DNA of 64,000 nt from JAPOXR01 sp963664715 (GTDB lineage: Bacteria; Pseudomonadota; Alphaproteobacteria; Rhodobacterales; Rhodobacteraceae): NCBI GenBank assembly GCA_963664715.2, contig CAXXUY010000015.1, positions 212,521-276,520 of the forward strand, read 5' to 3'. Below the pieces are notes generated by a model. It saw only the letters and a program-made list of their open reading frames with translations, was not told the DNA's origin and ran no database searches. Below, in pieces: positions 1 to 9,891 of the stretch (its first letter is position 1; each line of letters starts with the position of its first letter). The position numbers and the translations under genes are program-made.

Positions 1-1080
1 GATCTCGCCGGCGAAGAGTTCAACATTGCCAGTCCGAAGCAACTCGGCCTGGTCCTGTTCGAGAAGCTCGATCTGCCGGGAGGCCGGAAGCTGAAGACGG
101 GCGGATACGCCACGGGGGCCCGGATCCTCGAGGAACTCGTCGTCGAAGGGCATGAACTGCCTTCGCTGGTCCTGGACTGGAGGCAGATGGCGAAGCTCAA
201 ATCCACCTATACCGATTCACTTCAGGACAGGATCCACCCGGAAACCGGAAGGGTGCATACATCCTACGTGATTTCGGGTGCGAATACCGGCAGGCTGGCA
301 TCGACCGATCCGAACCTGCAGAACATTCCGGTCCGGACGGAAGAGGGAAGGCGCATCAGGGAGGCATTCATTGCCGACGACGGAAACGTCCTGCTTTCAC
401 TGGATTACAGCCAGATCGAACTCCGGATACTCGCCCATATCGCGGGAATCGACGCGCTGAAGGCAGCATTTGCTAATGGCATGGACATCCATGCCATGAC
501 GGCCTCGCAGATTTTCAACGTTCCTCTCGAAGACATGGATGCCCTCACCCGCCGCCGTGCCAAGGCGATCAACTTCGGCGTGATCTACGGCATTTCCAGT
601 TTTGGTCTGGCCCGGGACCTGAAGATCAGCAGGTCAGAGGCAAAGGAGTTCATCGACACCTATTTTGAACGATTTCCCGGGATCCGGAACTACATGGAAC
701 AGACGAAGGCGAAAGCACGGGAAAACGGCTGCGTCACGACGCTGTTTGGCCGCAGGATCCACACTCCAGGAATCAACGACAAGGGACCTAGTCGAGGATT
801 TGCCGAGCGCGGAGCCATAAACGCTCCGATACAGGGGACAGCTGCGGACATCATTCGTCGAGCCATGATCAGAATCCCGGATGCGATCAGGGGAATGCCG
901 GCGAGAATGCTGATCCAGGTCCACGACGAGTTGCTGTTCGAGGTTCGGGAGGATGCCGTGGAGGATGTTGCCGAAGCTGCCAGGGCGGTCATGGAATCGG
1001 CTGACAGGCCCGCCGCGCGCATCTCGCCGCCGCTTGTCGTGGACTCGGGATGGGCCGGGAACTGGGCCCTGGCCCACTGA
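1..1080 (+). CDS. polA: DNA polymerase I, C-terminal part (partial at window start)
   Basis: The reading frame is open from the first base, so this is the last 359 residues of a longer protein. It contains the polymerase domain of family A DNA polymerases: motif A (DYSQIELRILAH), the O-helix motif B (RRAKAINFGVIYG) and motif C (QVHDELLFEV). These carry the two metal-binding aspartates and the nucleotide-contacting Arg/Lys/Tyr residues. The enzyme fills gaps during repair and replaces Okazaki primers. The 5' nuclease and 3'-5' exonuclease regions would lie upstream of the window. The stop codon is one base away from the stop of the convergent DUF1285 gene, so the two transcripts must overlap. 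Confidence 0.97.
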   Translation, partial: DLAGEEFNIASPKQLGLVLFEKLDLPGGRKLKTGGYATGARILEELVVEGHELPSLVLDWRQMAKLKSTYTDSLQDRIHPETGRVHTSYVISGANTGRLASTDPNLQNIPVRTEEGRRIREAFIADDGNVLLSLDYSQIELRILAHIAGIDALKAAFANGMDIHAMTASQIFNVPLEDMDALTRRRAKAINFGVIYGISSFGLARDLKISRSEAKEFIDTYFERFPGIRNYMEQTKAKARENGCVTTLFGRRIHTPGINDKGPSRGFAERGAINAPIQGTAADIIRRAMIRIPDAIRGMPARMLIQVHDELLFEVREDAVEDVAEAARAVMESADRPAARISPPLVVDSGWAGNWALAH

Positions 1081-1081
1081 C

Positions 1082-1690
1082 TCATCCGTGTTCGAGTTCT
1101 CTCGACGTTATGAACGGAAAAAACCTGCCGCCGGACCAAAGGCCGAACCAGCTCTCGCCGCCAACATCCTCGTGAACGCAGAGGTCGACGAGCCGGTGAA
1201 AGCTCTTGCGGTCTATCAGCGCTTCGAGGTTGGTCCTGACAAGCACATAGGGAGACACCTCGCCCGTATCCGGATCCCTGACGACGCGAATCGGACGGTC
1301 AGGCCCGGCCGCCGTTTCCTCATCCACATTGGTCCGGAAGTTGACGAGTTGGTCCCTGCCGCTTCCCGAGGCGTCGAAATCCACAGCGACAAACGGGGCG
1401 TCGTCGACCCTGATGCCGACCTTTTCGACCGGCGTGACCAGAAAATAGTCTTCGCCATCCTTCCGGATTATCGACGAAAACAGTCGCACCATCGACTTTC
1501 GGCCAATCGGCGTTCCGAGATAGAACCAGTTACCGTCTCTTGCTATCCTCATGTCCAGATCCCCGCAGAAGGGAGGATTCCAGAGATGGACCGGTGCCGG
1601 CCCGCGTTTCGTGTTCGCTTTCGCATGGGCCAGAATGTTATCTGTCGACGGCGTGCTGCCGACAGGTGCATCTGCTTTCAGTTTTGGCAT
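1082..1690 (-). CDS. DUF1285 family protein
   Basis: A 202-residue soluble protein matching the DUF1285 family, common in alpha- and gammaproteobacteria and of unknown biochemical role. Recognisable segments are the N-terminal PPFCGDLDMRIARDGNWFYL stretch followed by GTPIGRKSMVRLFSSI, and a central VTPVEKVGIRVDDAPFVAV. No signal peptide or membrane segment is visible. Its ATG is 68 bp from the start of the divergent moxR gene, so the two probably share a promoter region. The 3' end abuts polA on the opposite strand. Family assignment is confident; function is not known. Confidence 0.85.
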   Translation of the reverse strand: MPKLKADAPVGSTPSTDNILAHAKANTKRGPAPVHLWNPPFCGDLDMRIARDGNWFYLGTPIGRKSMVRLFSSIIRKDGEDYFLVTPVEKVGIRVDDAPFVAVDFDASGSGRDQLVNFRTNVDEETAAGPDRPIRVVRDPDTGEVSPYVLVRTNLEALIDRKSFHRLVDLCVHEDVGGESWFGLWSGGRFFPFITSRELEHG

Positions 1691-1758
1691 CGATCGACTA
1701 CAGATTTGTTGGGCGGGACATGCCTGAAGCGATGATACCTCTTTGCAAAGGGACTGTC

Positions 1759-2751
1759 ATGACCGAGATCGGCCAAAATCTGCAGGAGAGAATCGAGGAG
1801 CTGGGTTCCCGGCTTGGCACTGCCAGGGAAATGATCGGCAAGCGCGTGATCGGTCAGGACGAGGTCGTGGACCAGGCTCTCGTTGCCTTGCTGTCCGGTG
1901 GACATGCCCTGCTGGTCGGTGTGCCGGGGCTTGGCAAGACCAGGCTGGTGGAGACCCTTGCCATCGTGATGGGATTGAATTCGAACCGGGTCCAGTTCAC
2001 ACCTGACCTGATGCCCGCCGATATTCTCGGCTCCGAGGTCCTCCAGACGGACGAGGAGGGGCAAAGGCACTTCAGGTTCATCGAGGGCCCGGTCTTCTGC
2101 CGGCTCCTGATGGCGGACGAGATCAACCGGGCCAGCCCGCGCACGCAGTCGGCGCTCCTGCAGGCCATGCAGGAAACCGAGGTCTCGATTGCAGGGACGA
2201 CCAGGCAACTCCCGAAACCCTTTCATGTCCTTGCCACCCAGAACCCGATAGAACTCGAGGGAACCTATCCTTTGCCGGAGGCACAGCTGGACCGGTTCCT
2301 GTTGCAGATCGGGGTCGACTATCCCGACAGGGATTCGGAGCGCCGTATCGTGCTGGAAACCACGGGAGTCGAGGACGTCTCCGTGGAGGGCGTGTTCGAC
2401 GCCGAAAGCCTGGCCGACGCCCAGCAACTCGTCCGGCGCATGCCCGTGGGAGAATCCGTGATCGAGAACATTCTGGACATCGTGCGTTCCCTGCGCCCCG
2501 GGTCAGAGTCGTCATCATGGAGCGCAGCAGGAGCAGTGGAATGGGGGGCCGGCCTGAGGGCGACGCAGTCACTGATGCTGGCAACACGCGCCAGGGCGCT
2601 TCTGCAGGGCAGGCTGGCACCCTGTGCCGAAGACGTTGCTGCCCTGGCCCTTCCCGTAATCGGACATAGAATGGCTCTCAATTTCGTGGCCAGATCCAGG
2701 GGTGAAAACCTGGATGACGTGATTGCCGGGGCCATTCAGCATTTCTCCTGA
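1759..2751 (+). CDS. moxR: MoxR family AAA+ ATPase
   Basis: A 330-residue MoxR-type AAA+ ATPase. The Walker A motif is GVPGLGKT, the Walker B region is LLMADEINRASP, and the sensor-1 segment is FHVLATQNPIE. MoxR proteins act as chaperone-like ATPases, typically with VWA-domain partners encoded next to them, which is the case here. I chose the ATG at 1759 because AAAGGGA lies 5 bases upstream and MTEIGQNLQ matches the usual family N-terminus; an in-frame ATG at 1720 would add 13 residues. It is the first gene of a four-gene operon continuing to 8510. Confidence 0.93.
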   Translation: MTEIGQNLQERIEELGSRLGTAREMIGKRVIGQDEVVDQALVALLSGGHALLVGVPGLGKTRLVETLAIVMGLNSNRVQFTPDLMPADILGSEVLQTDEEGQRHFRFIEGPVFCRLLMADEINRASPRTQSALLQAMQETEVSIAGTTRQLPKPFHVLATQNPIELEGTYPLPEAQLDRFLLQIGVDYPDRDSERRIVLETTGVEDVSVEGVFDAESLADAQQLVRRMPVGESVIENILDIVRSLRPGSESSSWSAAGAVEWGAGLRATQSLMLATRARALLQGRLAPCAEDVAALALPVIGHRMALNFVARSRGENLDDVIAGAIQHFS

Positions 2752-2759
2752 GACGGATC

Positions 2760-3653
2760 ATGCCCGGGGCCGCAACAGATCCAGGCCAGGAGCTTGATCT
2801 CAAGCGCAGGGCAATCGAAGCGGTTGCCGGGCTGGATCGCTCACCCGCCGCCGCGAGGCAGGCCGATGCCAGTATCCGTCCCGGGAGTCACGGTCGCCGC
2901 CGGCATGGAACCGGCGAGGAGTTCTGGCAGTTCAGGATGGCGGCGGACGGCGACCCTGCCCGACTGATCGACTGGAGACGGTCAGCCAAGTCGGACGAAC
3001 ACTTTGTCCGCGACAAGGAGATGCAGACCTCGAATTCCGTGATATTCTGGGCAGACAACTCGCGGTCCATGCAATTCAGCGGAAACACCGGGTTGCGGTC
3101 AAAGGCCGACAGGTCTCGACTGATTGCGCTGGCGGCAGCGATCGTTCTGGTCAGGGGCGAGGAGAGAGTCGGCGTGCTGGGTTGCCAAGGGCGACTCGGC
3201 TCGGGAATGAAGTATATCGACCGTATGACTGTCGAACTGTTTGGCGGCGTGGAGGCCGATTACGGGGTACCGGAGAATGCAGAGCTTCCAAGGGGCGCAA
3301 GCCTGGTATTGCTCTCGGATTTCCTGGCGCCTCTCGACCAGATACGGGAGGCGGTCAGAAAGCTTGCGGGCAGGAACACGACAGGAATACTGGTACAGGT
3401 ACTTGATCCGTCGGAGTTGAGCTTTCCGTTTGATGGACGGACATTGTTCAGGAGCATGTCAGGGTCAATTGAGTTCGAATCCCTGCAGGCGGGAGGCTTG
3501 CGGCGGGCATACCAGGAAAAGTTGAGAGAGCGGATGTCGGAAATCAGCGAACTCGCCAGCGAATTCGCCTGGCAGAGCCGGGTTCACCTGACGGACTCCC
3601 CTGTCAGATCCGCTCTGCATTGGCTTTGCGATACGCTCGGGACAGAGGCATAG
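2760..3653 (+). CDS. DUF58 domain-containing protein
   Basis: A 297-residue protein of the DUF58 family, the usual partner of MoxR ATPases. The diagnostic block runs from SHGRRRHGTGEEFWQFR through GDPARLIDWRRSAKSD to FVRDKE. It is followed by a VWA-like strand, FWADNSRSM, with a partly preserved MIDAS-type D-x-S-x-S. No membrane segment is evident. It starts 8 bp after moxR and ends 6 bp before the next gene, so co-transcription is very likely. The proposed role, assembly or quality control of envelope complexes with MoxR, is inferred from the family. Confidence 0.9.
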   Translation: MPGAATDPGQELDLKRRAIEAVAGLDRSPAAARQADASIRPGSHGRRRHGTGEEFWQFRMAADGDPARLIDWRRSAKSDEHFVRDKEMQTSNSVIFWADNSRSMQFSGNTGLRSKADRSRLIALAAAIVLVRGEERVGVLGCQGRLGSGMKYIDRMTVELFGGVEADYGVPENAELPRGASLVLLSDFLAPLDQIREAVRKLAGRNTTGILVQVLDPSELSFPFDGRTLFRSMSGSIEFESLQAGGLRRAYQEKLRERMSEISELASEFAWQSRVHLTDSPVRSALHWLCDTLGTEA

Positions 3654-3659
3654 CAAACC

Positions 3660-6425
3660 ATGCTGATACTGGGCCCGATAGGATTTGCCGCGCCGTTGGT
3701 CCTGCTCGGCTTCCTGGCCCTGCCACTGTTGTGGATGTTGCTGCGAACCCTTCCGCCACCGGCACGGCAGCAATGGTTTCCCCCGGTTGCGCTGCTCTTC
3801 GGCCTGAAGGACGACGAATCCGAGACAAGAACGATCCCCCTCTGGCTGCGGATTCTCCGCATGCTGGCGATCGCTGGCGTCATCATCGGCTTCTCGGATC
3901 CGGTCTATCTCGAAGAGGGTCACATTCGGCAGGATTCCGGTCGGCCTGCTCTCCTGCTGGTCGATGGAAGCTGGGCCGGCGCGGCGGGCTGGCAGGAGAA
4001 ACAGGACGCGATCGAGGAGATCCTCGAGCAATTCCGGAGCAGCAGGTCTCCGGTGGCGCTCCTGGTTGCCACGGACCTGCCGAGGGAGTTTTCAGGATTC
4101 CGGGAGGCAGGAGAGTGGATCGAGCAACTTGCCGGCATCTCTCCGAATCCGTGGCTTGCGGATGGTCGGCAGGTGCGTGACTGGATCGAATCCAGGATTG
4201 AAGGACAGTTCGACACCTGGTGGATTTCGGACGGTATCGGATTTCCCGGGCAGGACGAATTGATCGATCTCGTCAACGAAAGGGGCGGGACAACCGTGAT
4301 TGCCCCTGCCGACCCGGTGATTGCACTGGGCAGGCCGGACATCGAAGCCGCGGCTGTCAGGGTTCCGCTCAGGGTTGCAGGGCTTGGCGAAACCCGGACC
4401 GTCACGGTCCAGGCCGTTGGCCGGGACCCGGCAGGAAACAGGGGAACGCTCCAGGCTGCAGAAGTCAGGCTTGAGCCCGGTGGAAAGGACGCCGTCGCGG
4501 AGTTCCGGCTGCCCATGCAGTTGAGGAACAGGATCGAGAGTTTTGAATCCGGTTCGATGCGCTCGGCCGGTTCGGTCGTGCTCGTCGCCGACAGCCTCTT
4601 GCAGAGAAGGGTTGGCCTGGTCACCGGGCGGGGTCCCGAGGAGGGAGGGACGCTGCTTTCCTCCTTTCATTACCTGCGCCGCGCCGTCAGCCCCTTCGCG
4701 GAGTTGATCGAGGACGGGCTGGAGGAAATACTGCAGCGAAACCCTGATGTCATACTTCTGGCCGACGCCTCTCCCTTGCCGATCACGGCCATTGACGAGC
4801 TTGGTGAATGGGTCGGCAATGGCGGCCTTCTCGTCCGTTTCGCCGGCCCGCGGCTGGCTGCCGGAAGTTCTCCACCGCGCGGCATCGAGGATCTGTTTCC
4901 AGTCCGCCTGAGGTTGGGGAGCAGGGTTCTCGGAGGAGCAATGTCCTGGGATACCGAGAAAACCCTGAAGGAGTTCGATTCAAGGTCTCCATTCCATGGT
5001 CTGGAGGTCGGATACGGCATTACCGTGCGCAGGCAGGTGCTTGCTCAGCCCGGGCCGGAACTGTTCGACAGGACCCTCGCGGAACTGGAGGATGGTACTC
5101 CGCTCGTGACCGGGGCAAGCATGGGTTCCGGACAGATCGTGCTGTTCCACATTCCGGCCAATGCCGAGTGGTCGAACCTTCCGCTGTCGGGACTGTTCCT
5201 GCGGATGCTGGAACGACTTGCCCTGTCCGCCGGGGGATTGTCATCGGGTGAAGCCCGGATTGACGGCACGGGACAGCCCTGGGTTCCGGAAAGCCTCATT
5301 GATGCGTTCGGTGTGCTTCGACCTGCCGAAGGAGAAGCGGGTGTCCCCGAGGACCTCATACTCGGCGGCCGCGCATCGAGCGAACTTCCACCCGGTCTCT
5401 ACCGGTCGGGCGGACGACTTGCCGCCATCAATGCGGTTGATGACCTGGCATCGATTGCCGATCCTGCATGGCCTGCAAATGTGCAGGTGAGATTCGGAAC
5501 GGAGTCTGGTGCGTTTGCCTTCAAGGGGGAAATCCTGGCGCTTGCCGTGATCCTCTTTCTGATCGAGGCATGGGCGACATTCAGGATCGGCGGACGGCTC
5601 GCAACCCGACCGGCAGCAGTGGCGCTGGCAGCCGGATTGCTGGCATTTCCGGGGTCGGGCGAAGCGCAGCTGTCAGATCGGCAGGCCATATCCGCGGTCC
5701 GTGATACGGTGCTCGCCTATGTGGTGACAGGAGACTCCAGTCTGGACAGGGTCTCGAGGGCCGGACTGCTCGGCCTTTCCCGGATTCTCGAAAACCGTAC
5801 GACCGTTGAGCTCGCCGAGCCCGTCGGCGTCGACCCCGGCGATGATATCATCGCCATGTTCCCGCTGGTCTACTGGCCGGTAACCCCGGCTGGTCCCGAA
5901 CTGTCCGAGAATGCGCGGCGAAACCTGCAGAACTACCTGAAGACCGGTGGCATGATCCTCTTTGATACCAGGGACGCGCTCGTCGGAGGTTCCTCCGCAG
6001 TCAGTTCGAATTCCGAACGCCTGTTTGAAATTGCCGACCCGCTGGGAATTCCGGCACTCGGGAATCCGGGCCCGGATCACACGCTGACGCGCAGTTTCTA
6101 CCTGATCAACCAGTTTCCCGGGCGGTATGAAGGCGATATCTGGGTTGAACATGCCTACACCGCCCGAGGTGATCCGGGTCAATTCGGTGCAACCAGCGTG
6201 GACGGGGTAACGCCGGTTGTTATCGGCGGCAATGATTGGGCTTCCGCATGGGCAGTGAATGACAACGGAACGGCGATGTTCGCGGTCGGCGCCGGAGAAA
6301 CAGGCAATTGGCAGCGGGAACTGGCCTACCGTTTCGGAGTCAATCTGGTCATGCATGCGCTCACCGGGAACTACAAACTTGACCAGCTGCACGTCGATGC
6401 GCTGGTCAGCATGCAGGACAACTGA
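3660..6425 (+). CDS. BatA-N-terminal / DUF4159 membrane protein
   Basis: A 921-residue membrane protein. The N-terminus has the aerotolerance (BatA-type) hairpin of two membrane segments (residues about 5-30 and 60-80). A long periplasmic or cytosolic region with glutamine-amidotransferase-like folds follows, then a further membrane segment (FKGEILALAVILFLIEAWATF, near residue 625-645). The last ~250 residues form a DUF4159 domain, marked by LAYVVTGDSSLDRVSRAGL and GGMILFDTRDA. This architecture is typical of alphaproteobacterial MoxR operons. The gene lies between DUF58 and a related membrane protein, and its TGA is immediately followed by the next ATG. Molecular function is unproven. Confidence 0.88.
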   Translation: MLILGPIGFAAPLVLLGFLALPLLWMLLRTLPPPARQQWFPPVALLFGLKDDESETRTIPLWLRILRMLAIAGVIIGFSDPVYLEEGHIRQDSGRPALLLVDGSWAGAAGWQEKQDAIEEILEQFRSSRSPVALLVATDLPREFSGFREAGEWIEQLAGISPNPWLADGRQVRDWIESRIEGQFDTWWISDGIGFPGQDELIDLVNERGGTTVIAPADPVIALGRPDIEAAAVRVPLRVAGLGETRTVTVQAVGRDPAGNRGTLQAAEVRLEPGGKDAVAEFRLPMQLRNRIESFESGSMRSAGSVVLVADSLLQRRVGLVTGRGPEEGGTLLSSFHYLRRAVSPFAELIEDGLEEILQRNPDVILLADASPLPITAIDELGEWVGNGGLLVRFAGPRLAAGSSPPRGIEDLFPVRLRLGSRVLGGAMSWDTEKTLKEFDSRSPFHGLEVGYGITVRRQVLAQPGPELFDRTLAELEDGTPLVTGASMGSGQIVLFHIPANAEWSNLPLSGLFLRMLERLALSAGGLSSGEARIDGTGQPWVPESLIDAFGVLRPAEGEAGVPEDLILGGRASSELPPGLYRSGGRLAAINAVDDLASIADPAWPANVQVRFGTESGAFAFKGEILALAVILFLIEAWATFRIGGRLATRPAAVALAAGLLAFPGSGEAQLSDRQAISAVRDTVLAYVVTGDSSLDRVSRAGLLGLSRILENRTTVELAEPVGVDPGDDIIAMFPLVYWPVTPAGPELSENARRNLQNYLKTGGMILFDTRDALVGGSSAVSSNSERLFEIADPLGIPALGNPGPDHTLTRSFYLINQFPGRYEGDIWVEHAYTARGDPGQFGATSVDGVTPVVIGGNDWASAWAVNDNGTAMFAVGAGETGNWQRELAYRFGVNLVMHALTGNYKLDQLHVDALVSMQDN

Positions 6426-8510
6426 ATGCATCTTGCAGTCTTGATCGACCCCTTGTTGCCCTGGCCGGCGATACTGGTTCTCGCCGCCGCCGCTGCCGCG
6501 CTGATGGCTCACAAGGCGTTCTCCCGCCACCCCGGAGTCCTGCTGAGGTCGGTGGTCCTCTTGGTCCTGATGGGGGCACTGGTCAACCCGTCCCTGAACA
6601 GGGAAATCCGGGAGTACCATGACGACATCGTGGTGGTGGTTGAAGACCGGTCGACCAGCCAGGAAATCGGCGGACGGATCGGCGAGCTGGAAACTGCCGT
6701 GTCCGAAGTCGGGGCCGGTATCGAACGACATGGTGGTGTGGACATCGAGACGGTCGAGTTCAGGAACGCAGCCGGAAGCGGCCGTGACGGGACCACGGTC
6801 TTCACGGCTCTGGCGGAGGTGCTTGCAGGTCTCGACCGCAGCCGGGTAGCCGGGGTGATCCTGGTTTCGGATGGCCAGATTCATGACCGGCTGCATCAAG
6901 CCGACGCTTCATTCCCGATCCACGCGTTGATTACCGGGAAGAGAGGCGGGTTTGACAGGAAGATCGTCTTCAACCAGGCGCCGGCCTTTGCGGTGGTCGG
7001 CGAGTCCGTGCAGTTGTCCGCAGCCGTGGAAGATGAAGGGAAGTTCCCGCCCGGAGCGCCGGAGCCGACCGTAATGATTTCGGTTGATGGCGGTGCGCCA
7101 AGGGCATTCAGGTCACAGGACATTGCCGAGATGTACCTGGGGCCGATTGGGCGCGGCAGGAACCTGGTGGTCATGTCGACGCCCGGCGTCGCCGGCGAGG
7201 CAACGGCCCACAACAACGTGACCTCGGTTGTCATAAACGGGGTCAGGGACCGGTTGCGTGTCCTTCTCGTGTCCGGATTTCCGCATGCAGGGCAGCGGAC
7301 GTGGAGGAACATCCTCAAATCCGACGACTCGATCGAACTCATCCACTTCACGATCCTGCGTTCGCCGGGAGATCAGGATGCGGCGGATACAGGCGAACTT
7401 TCGCTGATTCCGTTTCCGGTGAACGAACTGTTTCTGGAAAAGATACAGACCTTTGACCTCATCATATTCGACCGGTACGTCCTCAAGGGATTCCTGCCGC
7501 CAGTCTACTTCCACTACGTCAACAATTACGTCGCAAATGGCGGAGCAATCCTGGTCTCGGCCGGACCGGAATTTGCCGGGCCCGAGAGCATTCATGCCAC
7601 CGCCCTTGCGGATATTCTGCCGGGAAGTCCCACGGGATCGGTTTTCGAGGCCGGCTACAAGCCGGTGCTGACCCCGACCGGATTTCGCCATCCTGTCACG
7701 TCCGGCCTTCCGGGGGCAGGAGATCCGGACGGAGAGACCGGGGTGGAACCTCGATGGGGCCGGTGGTTCCGCCAGATTGATATTGCTGCGACCAGGGGAA
7801 ATTCGTTGATGGAGGGGGTTGAGGGAGGTGGGCCCCTGCTGATGCTGGACCGGATCGGCGAGGGCCGGATTGCTCTCCTGGCCTCGGACCAGGCATGGCT
7901 CTGGCACCGGGGAGTCGAGGGGGGCGGACCCCAACTTGAACTGCTGCGCCGACTGGTTCACTGGCTGATGAAAGAACCGGAGCTCGAAGAGGAGGCGCTG
8001 CGCGTCGAAGTCGAGGATGCCAGGCTGAAGATCGAATGGCGGTCTCTCGATGATCAGGTGCCCGACCTGGAGGTGACCGGCCCGGATGGACGGACCGTTG
8101 AAATTGAGGGATCGCTCCAGGCTCCCGGCAGGTACGCCGCACGCTCGGAGCTGGTGGAACCCGGACTATACCAGGTCGGCGACGATGCCAGGATGACGGT
8201 TGCCGCTGCCGGGCCGCAGTTTCCGAAGGAATTTTCATCGACAGTCGCAACCGAAGACGTACTGAAGGAAGCCGTGACCGGTTCTGCAGGCGGACTTTAC
8301 TGGATCGAGGATGGAGTGCCGGAAGTCAGGCGCGTCGCGGAAGGCAGGGCCGCCTTCGGCGAGGACTGGATTGGCCTGGTCAGGCGCAACGCATATCGAA
8401 CGGTTTCGGTCGAGACCTTCCCGCTGCTGCCGGGAATTCTGGTCATGATGCTGGCAGTACTGGCCGCTGCAGCCGCCTGGCACCGGGAAGGAAGGTCCAT
8501 CCGCGCCTGA
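6426..8510 (+). CDS. MoxR-operon membrane protein with glutamine-amidotransferase-like domain
   Basis: A 694-residue protein with two N-terminal membrane segments (residues about 8-30 and 36-58), a large soluble region and one C-terminal membrane segment (PGILVMMLAVLAAAAAWH). The middle carries a VWA-like strand order (VVVVEDRSTSQE) and a glutamine-amidotransferase-like domain beginning at RVLLVSGFPHAGQRTW. It has the layout of the conserved hypothetical membrane protein that closes alphaproteobacterial MoxR/DUF58/DUF4159 operons. The start codon directly abuts the upstream stop codon. Its role is inferred from position only. Confidence 0.85.
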   Translation: MHLAVLIDPLLPWPAILVLAAAAAALMAHKAFSRHPGVLLRSVVLLVLMGALVNPSLNREIREYHDDIVVVVEDRSTSQEIGGRIGELETAVSEVGAGIERHGGVDIETVEFRNAAGSGRDGTTVFTALAEVLAGLDRSRVAGVILVSDGQIHDRLHQADASFPIHALITGKRGGFDRKIVFNQAPAFAVVGESVQLSAAVEDEGKFPPGAPEPTVMISVDGGAPRAFRSQDIAEMYLGPIGRGRNLVVMSTPGVAGEATAHNNVTSVVINGVRDRLRVLLVSGFPHAGQRTWRNILKSDDSIELIHFTILRSPGDQDAADTGELSLIPFPVNELFLEKIQTFDLIIFDRYVLKGFLPPVYFHYVNNYVANGGAILVSAGPEFAGPESIHATALADILPGSPTGSVFEAGYKPVLTPTGFRHPVTSGLPGAGDPDGETGVEPRWGRWFRQIDIAATRGNSLMEGVEGGGPLLMLDRIGEGRIALLASDQAWLWHRGVEGGGPQLELLRRLVHWLMKEPELEEEALRVEVEDARLKIEWRSLDDQVPDLEVTGPDGRTVEIEGSLQAPGRYAARSELVEPGLYQVGDDARMTVAAAGPQFPKEFSSTVATEDVLKEAVTGSAGGLYWIEDGVPEVRRVAEGRAAFGEDWIGLVRRNAYRTVSVETFPLLPGILVMMLAVLAAAAAWHREGRSIRA

Positions 8511-8753
8511 GAACAACCTGCGGAGGAGGCCGCAGCAAACCTGCCCTCGAATTGGCCATCCGGGCACTCCATTCAGCGGGGAATTCGGCGATCGACTCCA
8601 GGTTCCGAGAATCCTGGACTGGTTGTCCTCCGCGCTTGAGAGTTGTCCATGAGCCAGACAAGACCGGGCGCTCAATGCTGATGCAGGATGCCTGCCATCT
8701 GCCTCTTCATTGACTCGATTCCGAAAAGGTGCAATTCTGACATATGGAATTGA

Positions 8754-8772
8754 TGTTCCGATATACAGAACA
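8754..8772. promoter_or_regulatory. TGTTC-N9-GAACA palindrome upstream of the amino-acid transporter operon
   Basis: A perfect 5-bp inverted repeat, TGTTC and GAACA separated by 9 bases, ends 14 bp before the start codon of the binding-protein gene at 8787. It overlaps the expected leader, so it could be an operator or a small RNA hairpin. A Shine-Dalgarno-like GAGAGAG follows it. Only symmetry and position support this call. Confidence 0.3.
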
Positions 8773-8786
8773 ATAGAGAGAGAATT

Positions 8787-9827
8787 ATGAACGCAATTCG
8801 AAAAATGGTGGCAGTTGCCACGATTGTTGGTGGTGCCATCACTGTTCCCACTGTGGTGGCGGCTGCAAGCCCGACTCTGGCAATGATCCAGGAACGGGGA
8901 ACACTGATGTGCACCGGTCACAACGGCAGTTATTTCGGTTTTGTCGAAGTGAACGACAAGAATGAATGGAAGGGACTCGATATCGATCTCTGCCGCGCTC
9001 TCGGCGTCGCGGTACTGGGCGATTCCTCGAAGGTGCAGATTGTCCCGCTTTCCTGGGCGCAACGTTTCCCTTCACTGCAATCCGGAGATGTCGATGTCGT
9101 CATCAAGGCGACCGGCTGGACCATGGGCCGTGACACGGAACTGGGCCTGCAGTTCTCGATGCCATATTTCTTCGGTGGTGCACAGCTCATGGCAAGAACG
9201 GAACTTGGCATAACCAATGCCGAAGGGCTTGACGGCGGAACGGTCTGCGTGGCCGCCGGAACCACGATCGAGCGTATCGTGGCCGACCACCTGAAGGTCA
9301 TCGACATCGAGCACACGATGGTCAGCTTCGAGAAGACCTCGGAAGTCATTGCTGCATACCAGTCGGGACGCTGCGATGCCTATGCTGCCTGGGGGCCGAA
9401 CCTCGCGGTCGTGCGGGCCACGCAGATTGGCGATCCGGACGAGCACATGATCCTCGAGGACAAGCTGAGTTCGGAGCCGATTTCGGCTGCGATGCGCCAG
9501 GGCGACGACGAATGGGTAGACATCGTCAACTGGCTGCTTGCTGCGCTGATCAAGGCGGAGGAACTCGGTGTGACCTCGGCCAATGTCGACGAAATGGCGG
9601 CGAACCCGCCCAACCCGACGGTTGCCCGGCTGCTGGGAGTTGATCCCGGGATGGGTGAACGCCTCGGACTGCGCGACAGCTGGGCTCGCGACGTCATCTC
9701 CGAATTCGGAAACTTCGGCGAGATCTATGAACGCAACCTTGGATCGGGCTCTCCCTACAAGCTTGAGCGTGGCCTCAACAATCTCTGGAGCCACGGGGGA
9801 GTTCTCTATTCTCCGATTCTCGACTGA
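8787..9827 (+). CDS. aapJ: polar amino-acid ABC transporter substrate-binding protein
   Basis: A 346-residue periplasmic binding protein of the general L-amino-acid (Aap/Bzt) type. A signal peptide covers roughly residues 1-27. Typical family segments are the LAMIQERGTLMCTGHNG entry strand, the DIDLCRALGVAVLGDSSKV and VPLSWAQRFPSLQSGDVDVV blocks, and KVIDIEHTMVSFEKTSE. It delivers amino acids to the two permeases encoded downstream. A GAGAGAG Shine-Dalgarno-like sequence precedes the ATG. An intrinsic terminator-like hairpin directly after the stop codon would make this gene more highly expressed than the permeases. Confidence 0.9.
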   Translation: MNAIRKMVAVATIVGGAITVPTVVAAASPTLAMIQERGTLMCTGHNGSYFGFVEVNDKNEWKGLDIDLCRALGVAVLGDSSKVQIVPLSWAQRFPSLQSGDVDVVIKATGWTMGRDTELGLQFSMPYFFGGAQLMARTELGITNAEGLDGGTVCVAAGTTIERIVADHLKVIDIEHTMVSFEKTSEVIAAYQSGRCDAYAAWGPNLAVVRATQIGDPDEHMILEDKLSSEPISAAMRQGDDEWVDIVNWLLAALIKAEELGVTSANVDEMAANPPNPTVARLLGVDPGMGERLGLRDSWARDVISEFGNFGEIYERNLGSGSPYKLERGLNNLWSHGGVLYSPILD

Positions 9828-9845
9828 GGCTGCATTGCAGCTGAC

Positions 9846-9875
9846 GGGGTCGCCCGGGCAGGGCGGCCCCTTTTT
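9846..9875 (+). terminator. intrinsic terminator / attenuator between binding protein and permease
   Basis: The arms GGGGTCGCCC (9846-9855) and GGGCGGCCCC (9861-9870) pair over 10 bp with one G-U wobble around a 5-base loop, followed by TTTTT at 9871-9875. It sits 18 bp after the binding-protein stop and 16 bp before the permease start. Partial termination at such a site commonly gives excess binding protein over permease in ABC importer operons. Confidence 0.8.
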
Positions 9876-9891
9876 CCAGTCATGAGCTGAA

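Noticed and set aside
3470..3490. tRNA-like GTTCGAATCCC element
   Set aside because: It lies inside the DUF58 coding sequence and no cloverleaf can be folded around it.
8710..8738. TTGACT ... AATTCT as a promoter for the amino-acid transporter
   Set aside because: The -35 is good but the -10 at proper spacing matches the consensus at only three positions.
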